In this document: positions 45,877 through 55,294 of the stretch, one piece after another
Position numbering within the stretch: the stretch's first letter is position 1
Layout: every line of letters starts with the position of its first letter
Assembly (NCBI GenBank): GCA_002841865.1
Contig: PHBD01000008.1
Location: 124,001-188,000 of the forward strand
Origin: Deltaproteobacteria bacterium HGW-Deltaproteobacteria-19
GTDB taxonomy: Bacteria > Desulfobacterota > Syntrophia > Syntrophales > PHBD01
Direction of reading: 5' to 3'
Length of the DNA: 64,000 bases
Made by a program: the position numbers and the translations under genes
The notes under the pieces: model-generated
Told to the model about the DNA's origin: nothing
The model's input: only the letters and a program-made list of their open reading frames with translations
The model's database searches: none

Positions 45877-46710
45877 GTGTCGTACAAAATGCAATCCGGG
45901 AAATTCTACCGAATGCCTGTGATTTTCGGTCCCAGTCTGGGGCCCAGGCAGCAGGGATCGAGCCATGCGCTCTTCAGCAAGGATGCTCCCAAGGCCACCG
46001 TTATCACGGTCCGCTTCCGCACGGACCCCGCACAACTGGAGGCCCTGCTTCCGGACGGCTTCTCGGTCCGAGCGGAGCCGGTCGTTTCCGTTCGGGCCAC
46101 ATACCTGAAGGAAATACCCTGGCTGGCGGGGCGCGGGTATAATCATCTGGGGCTTTCCTTCCCCGCCATGTTCAAGGGGAAGCGCGATTCCGTTGCGGGG
46201 GATTTCCTGACGGTGCTCTGGGAAAACCTCTGCGATCCGATCATTACGGGTCGGGAAGATCTGGGCTATTCGAAGATTTACTGCGAATTGCCGGAGCCGC
46301 TCGTTTATGCGGGCACGACACACTGCACCGCTTCCTGGCTGGGCTTCAAATTCATGGATCTGCGCGTCTCCGACCTGAAAGTCCCCACGCCCGAGGAGGC
46401 CTCTGCGCTTACCGATCCAGGGTCCGAGGGCGTTCTTCATTTCAAGTACATGCCCCGCACGGGCGAGTGGGGAACTGCCGATGCGGCATACGCGACGCTG
46501 ACGCCGTATCAGGATCCCAACAAGACCGTGACTGAACGATGGGTGGGGGATGGATCGGTGAAATTCCATGAGGCGACGTGGGAGGAACTGCCCACGCTCT
46601 ACAATATCATCAATATATTTCATGCCTTGGAAGTCCGGGAGTGGCTGGGAGCCAGCATCTTGAAAACTGTCGGAGCCAAGGATTACAGCGACCAGCGCAT
46701 TCTTTTGTAG
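45877..46710 (+). CDS. Acetoacetate decarboxylase-like protein
   Basis: 277 residues from a GTG start with AGGAGG about eight nt upstream. The ADC fold is shown by LEALLPDGFSVRAEPVVSVR and by the active-site block DPIITGREDLGYSKIYCELP. Lys133 is the counterpart of the Schiff-base lysine; true ADCs have a Lys-Lys pair there ('FPKKL'), and here the second residue is Ile. That change, and the lack of the partner enzymes of acetone formation, suggests an ADC-family hydratase-aldolase or decarboxylase acting on another oxoacid. It opens the acyl-CoA gene region and is followed by a nitronate-monooxygenase-like gene. Confidence 0.8.
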   Translation: MSYKMQSGKFYRMPVIFGPSLGPRQQGSSHALFSKDAPKATVITVRFRTDPAQLEALLPDGFSVRAEPVVSVRATYLKEIPWLAGRGYNHLGLSFPAMFKGKRDSVAGDFLTVLWENLCDPIITGREDLGYSKIYCELPEPLVYAGTTHCTASWLGFKFMDLRVSDLKVPTPEEASALTDPGSEGVLHFKYMPRTGEWGTADAAYATLTPYQDPNKTVTERWVGDGSVKFHEATWEELPTLYNIINIFHALEVREWLGASILKTVGAKDYSDQRILL

Positions 46711-46721
46711 TCTTCCCCCCC

Positions 46722-46776
46722 ACGCCTCACTCCTCAGGATTTACCTCCTTGCCGGCGGGCTTTTTCCGAAACCGTC
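46722..46776 (+). repeat. Dispersed intergenic repeat, copy 1
   Basis: About 55 bp beginning ACGCCTCACTCCTCAGGATT and containing GCGGGCTTTTT. A closely related copy lies at 54334-54389 in the same orientation. This copy begins 12 bp after the acetoacetate-decarboxylase-like gene. Confidence 0.75.
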
Positions 46777-46959
46777 TGCATCGTTTTCAGCTACTTGCAA
46801 GACATCGGAAACCAATTTCCACTCCAGTCGATTCTCCATTCGGCCAATTCTTCTTGACAAGTTCTGCTCCGTTTGAGAGTATGAAGTAATAGTTCATAGT
46901 GAGTGTTTGCGAAAGCGCTCGGGTTTGGAAAATATCTTAATGTTTACTGGAGACTAGAC

Positions 46960-47997
46960 ATGAAAACGCGCATTACGGAGCTGTTTGGTATTCAATATCC
47001 GATCATTCTGTCCGGCATGAGCTGGATCAGCGTGCCCAAGATGGTGGCGGCCGTTTCGAATGCCGGTGGACTGGGCATCCTGGCGACGGGACCCCTGGAC
47101 AAGGAGCAGACGAGGCAGTCCATCCGGGAGGTGAGAAAGCTCACGGACAAGCCTTTCGGGGCCAATACCTCCCTGATGTTTCCCGGGGCGATGGAAACGG
47201 CCAAGGTGCTGATAGAGGAGAAGGTCCCGGTCATCAATTTCGCTCTGGGAAAGGGCGACTGGCTGGTGCGGGAGGCTCATAAATACGGTGGTAAGGTCGT
47301 CGCCACCGTCGTCAAGGAACACCATGCCGTGCGCGCCCAGGAATACGGGGTCGATGCGGTGATCGCTACGGGATACGAGGCCGCGGCCCACGGGGAGGCC
47401 ATCTCGTCCATGATTCTCATTCCCAGCCTGGCCGAAAAGCTCCAGATTCCGATCATTGCCGCCGGCGGGTTTGCGGACGGCAAGAGCCTGGCCGCGGCGC
47501 TGGCTCTGGGGGCGGACGGGATTGCGATGGGAACCCGGTTCATGACGACGAAGGAAAGCCCGCTCCATGAAAACTTCAAGAAACTGTCCCTGGAAAAGGG
47601 TGTCTCGGACACGCTCTATTCGAAGCGCATCGACGGCATCTACTGCCGGGTCATGGAGACGGAGACGGCGCACAAAGCCGTCCGGCGCGGTCTCGATTTG
47701 CCGGCTGCCTTTTTTAATGCTCAGGAAATTGCCAACATGCTCCATCTGCCCTTCTTCAAGCTCTTCATCGGGGTCCTCCTGTCGGGATGGAAGAATGCAA
47801 GGCAGTTGGCCTACTTTGCAAATGCCGGCAAGGCATTCCGGCTGGCGACGGAAAACGGCGACATGGTGAAGGGAATTCTGCCGGTCGGACAAGTGACCGG
47901 CCTGATGCATGATATCCCGACCGTTTCTTCCCTGATCGAGCGAACCGTCAAGGAAGCAAATGATGTGCGCGACCGGTTCACCGTCCAGTTGTCCTGA
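46960..47997 (+). CDS. Nitronate monooxygenase-family flavoprotein
   Basis: 345 residues in the NMO/2-nitropropane dioxygenase TIM-barrel fold. It starts MKTRITELFGIQYPIILSGM; QYPIILSGM and AAVSNAGGLGILATG are the FMN-binding start, and IIAAGGFADGKSLAAALALG then ADGIAMGTRF the phosphate loop. The catalytic-His region is GYEAAAHGE. The fold is shared with enoyl-ACP reductase FabK, so the substrate cannot be given from sequence. The start follows GGAG seven nt upstream. The neighbouring crotonase-fold and ligase genes suggest it helps oxidise or reduce an unusual acid or its CoA ester. Confidence 0.85.
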   Translation: MKTRITELFGIQYPIILSGMSWISVPKMVAAVSNAGGLGILATGPLDKEQTRQSIREVRKLTDKPFGANTSLMFPGAMETAKVLIEEKVPVINFALGKGDWLVREAHKYGGKVVATVVKEHHAVRAQEYGVDAVIATGYEAAAHGEAISSMILIPSLAEKLQIPIIAAGGFADGKSLAAALALGADGIAMGTRFMTTKESPLHENFKKLSLEKGVSDTLYSKRIDGIYCRVMETETAHKAVRRGLDLPAAFFNAQEIANMLHLPFFKLFIGVLLSGWKNARQLAYFANAGKAFRLATENGDMVKGILPVGQVTGLMHDIPTVSSLIERTVKEANDVRDRFTVQLS

Positions 47998-48201
47998 CGC
48001 CTCTGACGCGCCGGGAAGAACCGGGGGTGTGTACCGAAACGGGGATCATCCCGTCTTGGGGCCTGCAGAGGGGAGAGACCCGGTACGGGAGCCGATCATC
48101 AACAGCCGGAACAACCAACGGCGATCAACGATCATACTTTTATTGATTCAATGGAGAACGATACATGCGACTGCGCATGAACTTGTATGAGGAGGTCGAT
48201 G

Positions 48202-48963
48202 ATGAGTTATGAAACGATTCAGTTCGTGAGGGAAGGTCCCGTCGGGATCCTGACCTTCAACCGTCCCGAAGCCATGAATGCCATGAACTACGTCATGATC
48301 AACGAATTCAGGGATTTTTTCCATGACCGGTTCCGCGACCATGACACCCGGGTGATCGTCGTCACCGGGGCCGGCAAGGCATTCAACGCCGGCATGGACA
48401 TGAATGATCTCGCGAATTTCATTCCCCCGGGCGGGTTCAAGCCCAAAGCCGTCTATGAATTTCAGAAGCTGTTTTCCGATTTTATCCTTTTCATGAGACG
48501 CTGCCCGCAGCCGATTATCGGTGCCATCAACGGGGGGGCGGCGGGGGCGGGGCTGTCCATCGCGATGGCCTGCGACGTCAGGATTGCAACCCCGCAGGCC
48601 AAATTCATCGCCGCCTACATCAATATCGGCACCGGCGGCGCGGATATGGGGTCCTCCTGGCTTTTCCCCCGCATCGTGGGAGCCGGGAATGCAGCGCGGT
48701 ACCTGATGACGGGAGACAAATTCAGTGCGGATGAGGCGTATCGGATAGGATTTGTCCAGGCGGTCGTCGAGAAGGACCTCCTGATGGAGGAGGCCATGAA
48801 GATGGCGCAGACCATGGCGGGGAAATCGCCGATCGGGCTGCGGCTGACCAAGGAAGCCCTCAACCGGAACACCGGCGGACTCAGCCTCGAAGATGCGGTC
48901 ATGCTGGAAGACCGGAACCAGGCGATGTGCATGGTGGAGATGACCTCGCAGAACGCCGGGTAG
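48202..48963 (+). CDS. Enoyl-CoA hydratase/isomerase (crotonase) family protein
   Basis: 253 residues. The oxyanion-hole segments are GAGKAFNAGMDMNDLANF and GAINGGAAGAGLSIAMACDV; IGTGGADMGSSWLFPRIVGA holds the region of the second catalytic acid. Members hydrate trans-2-enoyl-CoA or isomerise or hydrolyse related thioesters. AGGAGG six nt before ATG 48202 sets the start; two nearby Met codons (48187, 48199) are less well placed. An AMP-forming ligase gene lies 76 bp downstream in the same direction. Confidence 0.9.
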   Translation: MSYETIQFVREGPVGILTFNRPEAMNAMNYVMINEFRDFFHDRFRDHDTRVIVVTGAGKAFNAGMDMNDLANFIPPGGFKPKAVYEFQKLFSDFILFMRRCPQPIIGAINGGAAGAGLSIAMACDVRIATPQAKFIAAYINIGTGGADMGSSWLFPRIVGAGNAARYLMTGDKFSADEAYRIGFVQAVVEKDLLMEEAMKMAQTMAGKSPIGLRLTKEALNRNTGGLSLEDAVMLEDRNQAMCMVEMTSQNAG

Positions 48964-49039
48964 GACGATACAGGAGGGGAGTTTTTTTAATTCATCTTTG
49001 GCCCGCGAAAGCGATCTGATGGGTGAGAAAGGAATAAAC

Positions 49040-50716
49040 ATGGAAGACAGAATCTGGCACAAGGCTTACATGGCAGGCGTTTCACCAACATTGAACATCG
49101 AGAAGATCACCATGGGTGCCGTTCTGAAAAGGACGGCGTCGCGTTTTCCGGATCACATCGCACTGATTTTAATGGGGAAAGAAATCACATATCGGGAACT
49201 GGACGAAAGCGTCGATCGGTTTGCCGCCGCCTTGGCCGGCCTGGGCGTCAAAAAGAACGACAAGGTCGCACTCATTCTTCCCAACATTCCGCAGATGGTC
49301 ATCGCCACCTATGCCCTGTTCCGCCTGGGGGCCGTGGCGGTGATGAACAACCCGCTCTACACACCCGCGGAACTGGAGCACAACCTCAACGATTCCGGGG
49401 CGCGCATGGCGATCTCCATGGATCTCTTCGTTCCGACGGTGCTCTCCCTGAAGGGCAAGACCCGGATCGAAAAGGTTGTCGTCTGCCATGCACGGGACTA
49501 CCTGCCGGCCGACCGCGGCGACGATCCCATGGTCAAGGAAGTCGCCGCCCTGCATTTCGATATCCCGCCGGAGAGCGGTGTCTACGAGTTCAGCGCCCTC
49601 TTGGCCGGTCCTGCTTCGTCGCCCCCGGACACGAAAGTCGACTTCGACGACCCGGCAGCCTTTATCTTCACGGGCGGAACGACGGGCGTCTCCAAGGCCG
49701 TCGTCCTCAGCCACGCCAACTCCAGCATCGCCGCCCAGCAGTTCAAGGCCTGGCTGTTCGATACGGAAGACGGAGCGGAGCGGCTGCTGGCCGTTCTGCC
49801 TTTTTTCCATGTCGCCGGCTATACCGACATGATGAACAACGCCATCCTGAGGGGATGGACCAATATCCTCGTTCCCCGGCCCACTCCCGACGTCATCTGC
49901 GAATTGACCCTGCGCTTCAAGCCCACCCTGTTCGGCGGCGTTCCCACGATGTTCGTGGGGCTCCTGAACCACCCGAAATTCACCTCCACGAAGATGAATT
50001 TCATCAAGGGCTGCTTTTCCGGGGCCGCTCCGGTCGCACTGGAGACAATCCACCAGTGGGAAGCGCTCACCGGCTCGGCGATCGTTGAACTGTACGGGCT
50101 CTCCGAGACCTCGGCGCTGGCCACGTTCAATCCCTGGCGGGGAAAGTCAAAGCTCGGGAGCGTGGGACTTCCGCTGCCGGAGACGGACTGCCGCATCGTC
50201 GATCTCGATACGGGGACAAAGGACCTGAAACTGGGCGAGGCCGGAGAAATCCTGCTCAAGGGACCCCAGGTTACGAAGGAATATTACAACAATCCCGAGG
50301 CAACGGCCGAGGTCATCCGGGACGGGTGGCTCTCGACGGGGGATATCGGCTACCTGGACGAAGAGGGGTACCTGTTCATCGTCGACCGGAAGAAGGACGT
50401 CATCATTGCCGGCGGATACAACATTTATCCCCGGGAAGTGGACGAAGTCCTTTATCAGCACCCCAAGGTGCAGGCCGCCTGCGTCGTCGGGATCCCGGAC
50501 ACGTACCGCGGCGAAACGGTGAAGGCCTTTGTGGTCCTGAAGCCGGGCGAAACGGCCACGGAGAAGGAAATCGTCAATTTCTGCAAGGAGAAGCTTGCCG
50601 CATACAAAGTTCCGAAATATGTCGAGTTCCGGCAGGCCCTGCCGCAGACGGCCGTCGGCAAGATCCTGCGCCGGGTACTGCGGGACGAGGAGATTGCGGC
50701 CAGGAAGGCCAAATAG
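49040..50716 (+). CDS. AMP-forming acyl-CoA synthetase (fatty-acid/aromatic acid type)
   Basis: 558 residues. The phosphate-binding P-loop-like motif is FIFTGGTTGVSKAVVLSH, the adenylate motif IVELYGLSETSALATF, the hinge VDRKKDVIIAGGYNIYPREV, and the C-terminal catalytic Lys is in LPQTAVGKILRRVL. It activates a carboxylic acid with ATP and CoA. It resembles long-chain acyl-CoA ligases more than benzoate-CoA ligases, but substrate choice cannot be read. AAAGGA six nt upstream fixes the start; a TTG 42 nt earlier is less likely. A MerR regulator gene follows after ~100 bp. Confidence 0.9.
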   Translation: MEDRIWHKAYMAGVSPTLNIEKITMGAVLKRTASRFPDHIALILMGKEITYRELDESVDRFAAALAGLGVKKNDKVALILPNIPQMVIATYALFRLGAVAVMNNPLYTPAELEHNLNDSGARMAISMDLFVPTVLSLKGKTRIEKVVVCHARDYLPADRGDDPMVKEVAALHFDIPPESGVYEFSALLAGPASSPPDTKVDFDDPAAFIFTGGTTGVSKAVVLSHANSSIAAQQFKAWLFDTEDGAERLLAVLPFFHVAGYTDMMNNAILRGWTNILVPRPTPDVICELTLRFKPTLFGGVPTMFVGLLNHPKFTSTKMNFIKGCFSGAAPVALETIHQWEALTGSAIVELYGLSETSALATFNPWRGKSKLGSVGLPLPETDCRIVDLDTGTKDLKLGEAGEILLKGPQVTKEYYNNPEATAEVIRDGWLSTGDIGYLDEEGYLFIVDRKKDVIIAGGYNIYPREVDEVLYQHPKVQAACVVGIPDTYRGETVKAFVVLKPGETATEKEIVNFCKEKLAAYKVPKYVEFRQALPQTAVGKILRRVLRDEEIAARKAK

Positions 50717-50727
50717 GACGGACCGCG

Positions 50728-50744
50728 TCCCGGTGATGCCGGGA
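50728..50744 (+). terminator. Short hairpin after the acyl-CoA synthetase gene
   Basis: Six perfect pairs TCCCGG/CCGGGA enclose a 5-base loop 11 bp after the stop codon, followed by ATCCTTGATTT. The U content is low, so termination is only a possibility; it may instead mark a boundary before merR. Confidence 0.3.
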
Positions 50745-50814
50745 ATCCTTGATTTGGGAAAGGGAAGTCGGATATGGAGCGGGCCGGAATCCATTCAGAG
50801 AAGGGGGAATCGAT

Positions 50815-51513
50815 ATGGGATTAAGAATTGGTGAGCTGTCGAAGATGACAGGGGTGCCCATATCCACCATTCGATACTATGCCGGACACGGCTTGTTGCC
50901 CGCTCCCGAAAAGGTCGGCAAGCTGCTTTCCCATTACGACGAGAGTTGTGTCCAGAAGCTGCAGACCATCCTTTACCTGCAGGAAAACCGGCACTTCCCC
51001 CTGTCGATTATCAAGAACATCCTGAGAAGGATGGACAGCGGCCTGAGCCTGCAGGATGCCGAGTCCGTGGAGGACGTAATCTTCAATCCCCCGGCGAACG
51101 CCGTCGACAGCCGGATGATGAACCGGACGGAATTCCTGGTGCAGACGGGGCTGACGGCGGAGGAACTGAAAAAAGCGGAAAAGATGGGGCTGATCATGCC
51201 CTACATTCAGGACGAGGGCAGGGAGCTTTACAACCATGAAGACGTCCTGTGGGGAAAGGATGTCCTGAAAAGAATCCTGCAGTTCGAGAACTGCTGGGAC
51301 GACTTCGTCGAATACGTGAAACTGGGCGACAGGATGATCGATCAGGAATTCGCGATCCGGGGAAAGATTGTCCGGGACAGAAGCCTGAAAGAGAACATGG
51401 AAATATCCATCGAACTGTCAAAAGCAGCGGAATACACACGCGGTTATTTGTTGAGGAGGCTCTTCCAGAGAAAAATCCGGTCGCATATAAAATCGAGCCT
51501 GCAGGAAAAGTGA
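50815..51513 (+). CDS. MerR-family transcriptional regulator
   Basis: 232 residues. The N-terminal HTH is GLRIGELSKMTGVPISTIRY YAGHGLLPAP in pattern, and the following coiled region (YDESCVQKLQTILYLQENRH) is the MerR dimer helix. The C-terminal half (about 100-232) is not a metal-binding type: no Cys cluster is seen. It is long and helical, as in regulators that sense acyl-CoA or other organic ligands. AAGGGGG precedes the ATG. It probably controls the ligase, dehydrogenase and crotonase genes on either side. Confidence 0.85.
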   Translation: MGLRIGELSKMTGVPISTIRYYAGHGLLPAPEKVGKLLSHYDESCVQKLQTILYLQENRHFPLSIIKNILRRMDSGLSLQDAESVEDVIFNPPANAVDSRMMNRTEFLVQTGLTAEELKKAEKMGLIMPYIQDEGRELYNHEDVLWGKDVLKRILQFENCWDDFVEYVKLGDRMIDQEFAIRGKIVRDRSLKENMEISIELSKAAEYTRGYLLRRLFQRKIRSHIKSSLQEK

Positions 51514-51559
51514 CCGGATCGCTTCCGCGCCCTGGAAGGCCGGGGTGAGAATCTTTCTG

Positions 51560-51600
51560 CGCCGTCCGGGGTCATTCACGAAGGGCGGCGTTTCATTCAT
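51560..51600 (+). terminator. Candidate terminator after merR
   Basis: CGCCGTCC pairs with GGGCGGCG (eight pairs, one wobble) around a 15-base loop, and TTTCATTCAT follows. It lies 47 bp past the merR stop and 30 bp before the dehydrogenase start; the U-run is poor. Confidence 0.35.
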
Positions 51601-51629
51601 CGAATGTGTCGATTGTAGTGGAGGATTGC

Positions 51630-53429
51630 ATGGGACAGAATTTTTACAAACGGGATGACCGGGACGTGAAGTTTGTCCTGAAGGAACACCTGGGTGTTGA
51701 ACAGCTTCTGGAATTGGAACCCTATCGGGGATTCACGGTGGAGGATTTCGACATGATCCTCGACCAGGCGCAGAAGATCGCCGCCAATGACATCGCACCG
51801 TCGTTCCAGGACGGAGACCGGCAGGGGTGCAGTTTTGACCGGGGCAAGGTCTCGACGCCCGAATCCTTCAAGCACGCCTGGCGGGTTTTCCAGGAAGGCT
51901 CCTGGTTTGCACTGGCGATGAAGCCGGATTATGGCGGCCAGGGACTGCCGCTGCTCGTTGCCGAGGCGGCGATGGAGTTCTTTATCAGCGCCAATTTCTC
52001 CTTCGGCTGCTTCGCAGGACTGGGGCCGGGTAACGGGTTCATGATCGAGAACTTCGGCTCGCAGGAACTCCGGGATCTTTTCTGTGCGAAGATGTACGAC
52101 GGCACCTGGGGCGGGAGCATGTGCCTGACGGAACCGTCGGTGGGCTCCGATGCCCACATGGTGGCCACGAAGGCAACACCCGACGGGAAATATTATAAAA
52201 TCCAGGGGACGAAAATCTTCATCACCTCCGGCGAGCACGACCTGACCGAGAACATCGTTCATCTTGTCATTGCCCGGATCGAAGGGGCGCCGACGGGGGC
52301 GAAGGGCGTCTCCCTCTTCGTCGTGCCCAAGATCTGGGTGAACGAGGACGGGACGCTGGGCGAACCGAACGACGTGGCCTGCATCGGCATCGAGCACAAG
52401 ATGGGTCTCAACGGCTCGGCGACGTGCGTCCTGAATTTCGGGGAGAACGGGCAGTGCCGCGCCCATCTGGTCGGGGAGGCCGGCAAGGGGCTGGCATACA
52501 TGTTCCAGATGGTCAACGGGGCCCGGATGGCCGTCGGGCTGGAATCGGTGGCCTTCGGTGCGAACATCTACGCGAACGTCCTGGCGTACGCCAGGGAGCG
52601 TGTCCAGGGGACGCGGTTCGCCATGGGCGGCGATCGGATCCGGATCGTCGAGCACGCCGATATCCGCCGGATGCTCCTGAACCTGAAATCCCTCACGGAG
52701 GGAATGCGTGCGCTGGTCTACAAAACCTACCTCATGGAGGACCTCGCGAAGAACTGCACGGATGAGGATCAGAAAAGGAAGGCGAAGGGCCGCCTGGAGC
52801 TGTTCACCCCGCTGGTCAAGGCGTACTGCTCGGACCGGATCTTCGAGATGGGCCGGGACGGAATCCAGGTTCTCGGGGGTTACGGGTTCACGAAAGAATA
52901 CCCGATCGAGCAGTACACCAGGGACTGCAAGATCTTCTCCATCTGGGACGGCACGAATTTCATCCAGTCCGCGGACCTGGTGGGGCGCAAGCTGAACATG
53001 GGCGGCGGTGCGGTCTTCCGGATCTGGGCCGAGGAAGTGACGGCGTTCATCAAGGACCATGAAAAGGACGCGACGTTCGCCCGGGAGCTCCCGATCCTGA
53101 AGGAGGCCCTGGAGACGCTGGTCGGGCTGGTCCTGGACTATGGCCGGTATTTTGGGGAGGGGAAGCTGGACCTGATCCCGCTGACCTCGACGCGGTTTCT
53201 CGACTGCATGTCCGAGGTGGCCATTGCCCATCTGCTCCTGGAGCAGGGGATGATCGCCCAGACCAGGCTGGAAGGCGGGGTGGCGGGGCCGGACGCCGAC
53301 TTTTACCAGGGCAAGGTGGCGACGGTGCAGTATTACTGCCGGAATTTCCTGCCCCAGGTCTTCGGCCGGGCCCGGATCATCAAGATGGAGGACCTGACCG
53401 CCATCCAGGTTGCAGAGGCGGCGTTGTAA
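51630..53429 (+). CDS. Acyl-CoA dehydrogenase, ~600-residue type, Asp at the catalytic-base position
   Basis: 599 residues: an ACAD core (FAD binding at [20 protein letters not shown] and [13 protein letters not shown]) plus a ~150-residue C-terminal domain of the long bacterial ACADs. It oxidises an acyl-CoA to the 2-enoyl-CoA and passes electrons to ETF. The region normally reading 'IYEGT' or 'IWEGT' with the catalytic Glu reads [20 protein letters not shown], placing Asp at residue 440. That shorter side chain could change specificity, for instance toward branched or cyclic acyl-CoAs. GGAGG five nt before the ATG sets the start over one eight codons upstream. Ligase, MerR and crotonase genes flank it. 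Confidence 0.9.
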   Translation: MGQNFYKRDDRDVKFVLKEHLGVEQLLELEPYRGFTVEDFDMILDQAQKIAANDIAPSFQDGDRQGCSFDRGKVSTPESFKHAWRVFQEGSWFALAMKPDYGGQGLPLLVAEAAMEFFISANFSFGCFAGLGPGNGFMIENFGSQELRDLFCAKMYDGTWGGSMCLTEPSVGSDAHMVATKATPDGKYYKIQGTKIFITSGEHDLTENIVHLVIARIEGAPTGAKGVSLFVVPKIWVNEDGTLGEPNDVACIGIEHKMGLNGSATCVLNFGENGQCRAHLVGEAGKGLAYMFQMVNGARMAVGLESVAFGANIYANVLAYARERVQGTRFAMGGDRIRIVEHADIRRMLLNLKSLTEGMRALVYKTYLMEDLAKNCTDEDQKRKAKGRLELFTPLVKAYCSDRIFEMGRDGIQVLGGYGFTKEYPIEQYTRDCKIFSIWDGTNFIQSADLVGRKLNMGGGAVFRIWAEEVTAFIKDHEKDATFARELPILKEALETLVGLVLDYGRYFGEGKLDLIPLTSTRFLDCMSEVAIAHLLLEQGMIAQTRLEGGVAGPDADFYQGKVATVQYYCRNFLPQVFGRARIIKMEDLTAIQVAEAAL

Positions 53430-53548
53430 AGGATCTGCGGCCGTGCATGCCGGCGGATCGGGATTCTGAAGCTGCAATACCATATGGAGACTACGGAGGG
53501 GATCGCCCGGGAGGGTGGTCCCCTTCCGATTGCACGGGAGGATTAAGA

Positions 53549-54262
53549 ATGGCCGGATTTGAGTACACTCTTGACGGGACGGTTGCAGTTCTCACCATGA
53601 ATGACGGCGAAAACCGCATCAACTTGTCGTTTGTCCAGGAATTTCTGGCGGTCCTGGACGAGATCGAGCAGAAAACGGAAGCAAATGCCCTCATTCTCCG
53701 CTCTGCCCATGAGAAAATTTTCTCCAACGGGATCGATATTGAATGGATCATGGGGGTCGTCGGCAGGAACGACCTCCCGACGGCGGCACAGTTTTTTGTT
53801 GCCCTCGACGTTCTCCTGAAGCGCCTTCTTCTCTATCCCATGCCCACGATTGCCGTCATGAACGGCCACACATACGCCGGCGGGGCGATCCTGTGCTGCT
53901 GTTTCGACTTCCGGTTCATGAGATCCGACCGGGGCTTTTTCTGCTTTCCCGAGGTGGATATCGGGATCCCCTTCTGGCCGGGTATGGTGGCCATCATGAA
54001 AAAGGCCATCCCCAGGTACAAGCTCGATGAAATGTATTACCTGGGAAAGCGGCTGACCGCGGCGGAATGCGAGGCGCACCACATCGTCAGCAAGGCCTGC
54101 CCGGTCGGCTCGCTGGACGGGGAGGCATTGAGCTTCGCGAAGGGCCTCAACAAGAAGCGTGCGATCTATGCGATCATGAAGGCCCGCATGAACGCCGACA
54201 TCGTCCGGATCATCGACACGGAGGATCAGGAACTCATACAGTCAGGACAATTGCTCGCCTGA
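53549..54262 (+). CDS. Crotonase-fold protein, enoyl-CoA isomerase-like
   Basis: 237 residues. Oxyanion-hole blocks are [16 protein letters not shown] and [20 protein letters not shown]. The following [20 protein letters not shown] resembles delta3,delta2-enoyl-CoA isomerases of the plant/peroxisomal ECI type ('PEVDIGLPFxPGM') more than enoyl-CoA hydratases. It may move a double bond during degradation of unsaturated acyl-CoA. GGAGG before the ATG supports the start. It follows the acyl-CoA dehydrogenase by 119 bp in the same direction. Confidence 0.88.
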   Translation: MAGFEYTLDGTVAVLTMNDGENRINLSFVQEFLAVLDEIEQKTEANALILRSAHEKIFSNGIDIEWIMGVVGRNDLPTAAQFFVALDVLLKRLLLYPMPTIAVMNGHTYAGGAILCCCFDFRFMRSDRGFFCFPEVDIGIPFWPGMVAIMKKAIPRYKLDEMYYLGKRLTAAECEAHHIVSKACPVGSLDGEALSFAKGLNKKRAIYAIMKARMNADIVRIIDTEDQELIQSGQLLA

Positions 54263-54333
54263 AGACGACCCCGGAAAAAGCCCGGATGCCGCGTTGCGCT
54301 TCATCCTTCGTCGCTGCGGCGTACAGAAAGAGT

Positions 54334-54389
54334 ACGCCTCACTCCTCGGGATTTGCGTGCCTTGCCTGCGGGCTTTTTGCGAGGTCGTC
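54334..54389 (+). repeat. Dispersed intergenic repeat, copy 2
   Basis: About 56 bp, ACGCCTCACTCCTCGGGATT onward with GCGGGCTTTTT, matching the copy at 46722-46776 except for about ten substitutions and one extra C. It lies between two convergent crotonase-fold genes. Confidence 0.75.
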
Positions 54390-54485
54390 GTAAGATCCGG
54401 GATTCGGGGCAGATTTCAATCTGCTCCCGCGCCCCAAACAAACCGCTTCGTTGCGGGACTCAAGCCGCCCTCGTTCAACAGCTTG

Positions 54486-55238
54486 TCAGGAGCGGATCTG
54501 CTTCTCCTTGAGCAGATTCCACGTCTTTTCCGAGTACCAGATGTCGACGAACTCCAGGAGGGAGGCCCGCTCCCGTTCCCGGATCCGCTCCGCCAGCGGT
54601 CCCCGGAGCAGCTTCTTGATGCTGCCGAATGCGGCGCCGTCCTTGGCGGCGAATTCCTCCGCGATTCTCCTTGCCCGCGGCACCAGGTCCTCCTCCGCGG
54701 CTACTTCATGGATGAGACCGAGCCCAAGGGCTTCCTCGGCGGAATACAGGGCGCCCGTGTAGACGGCGATCTCCGCGTTCTTCTGCCCCAGCCACATCTT
54801 CATAATCTCGACGCTCCCCGCGAAAAGCGAAGAGCCGAAATTGATCTCGTTGAGGGAAATCCTCGCCTTTCCCGTGACCATGATCCGGTAGTCGCAGGCG
54901 ATGGCGATCATGCATCCTCCCGCCATTGTGTGCCCGTTGAGGGCCGCCACGACGGGCTTGGGGTACAGGAACAATGCGCCATAGAAATTGGTGAATTTCG
55001 TCAGGTAGCGGAGGAAATCTTCCTTTCCGTACTCCAGGAATTCGGGAATGTCGAAACCGTAGGTGAAGAACTTCCCCTGCCCCGTCAGAATCACGGCCCG
55101 GACTGCGGGATCCACGGCCAGATCACGGATACAGGCGGTCATTTCGTCGATGACGGATTCGTTGAGGGCGTTCACCTTCCCCCGGCTCAAGGTTACGGTC
55201 ACAATTCCCTGCTCCCTGCTTGCTTCCAGAAACTGCAT
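54486..55238 (-). CDS. Enoyl-CoA hydratase/isomerase family protein
   Basis: 250 residues. The crotonase blocks are GQGKFFTYGFDIPEFLEY and ALNGHTMAGGCMIAIACDYR; the pattern ISLNEINFGSSLFAGSVEIM resembles delta3,delta2-enoyl-CoA isomerases, so it is close to the neighbour at 53549-54262 but on the other strand. AGGAGG seven nt before the ATG at 55238 sets the start; an ATG two codons earlier overlaps the ribosome site. It lies 56 bp downstream of an M24 peptidase-like gene in the same direction and could be co-transcribed. Confidence 0.88.
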   Translation of the reverse strand: MQFLEASREQGIVTVTLSRGKVNALNESVIDEMTACIRDLAVDPAVRAVILTGQGKFFTYGFDIPEFLEYGKEDFLRYLTKFTNFYGALFLYPKPVVAALNGHTMAGGCMIAIACDYRIMVTGKARISLNEINFGSSLFAGSVEIMKMWLGQKNAEIAVYTGALYSAEEALGLGLIHEVAAEEDLVPRARRIAEEFAAKDGAAFGSIKKLLRGPLAERIRERERASLLEFVDIWYSEKTWNLLKEKQIRS

Positions 55239-55294
55239 GGACATACCTCCTTTCCGTGGATTGAAGAGATCATGACGATCCGCCATTCGGCGGT

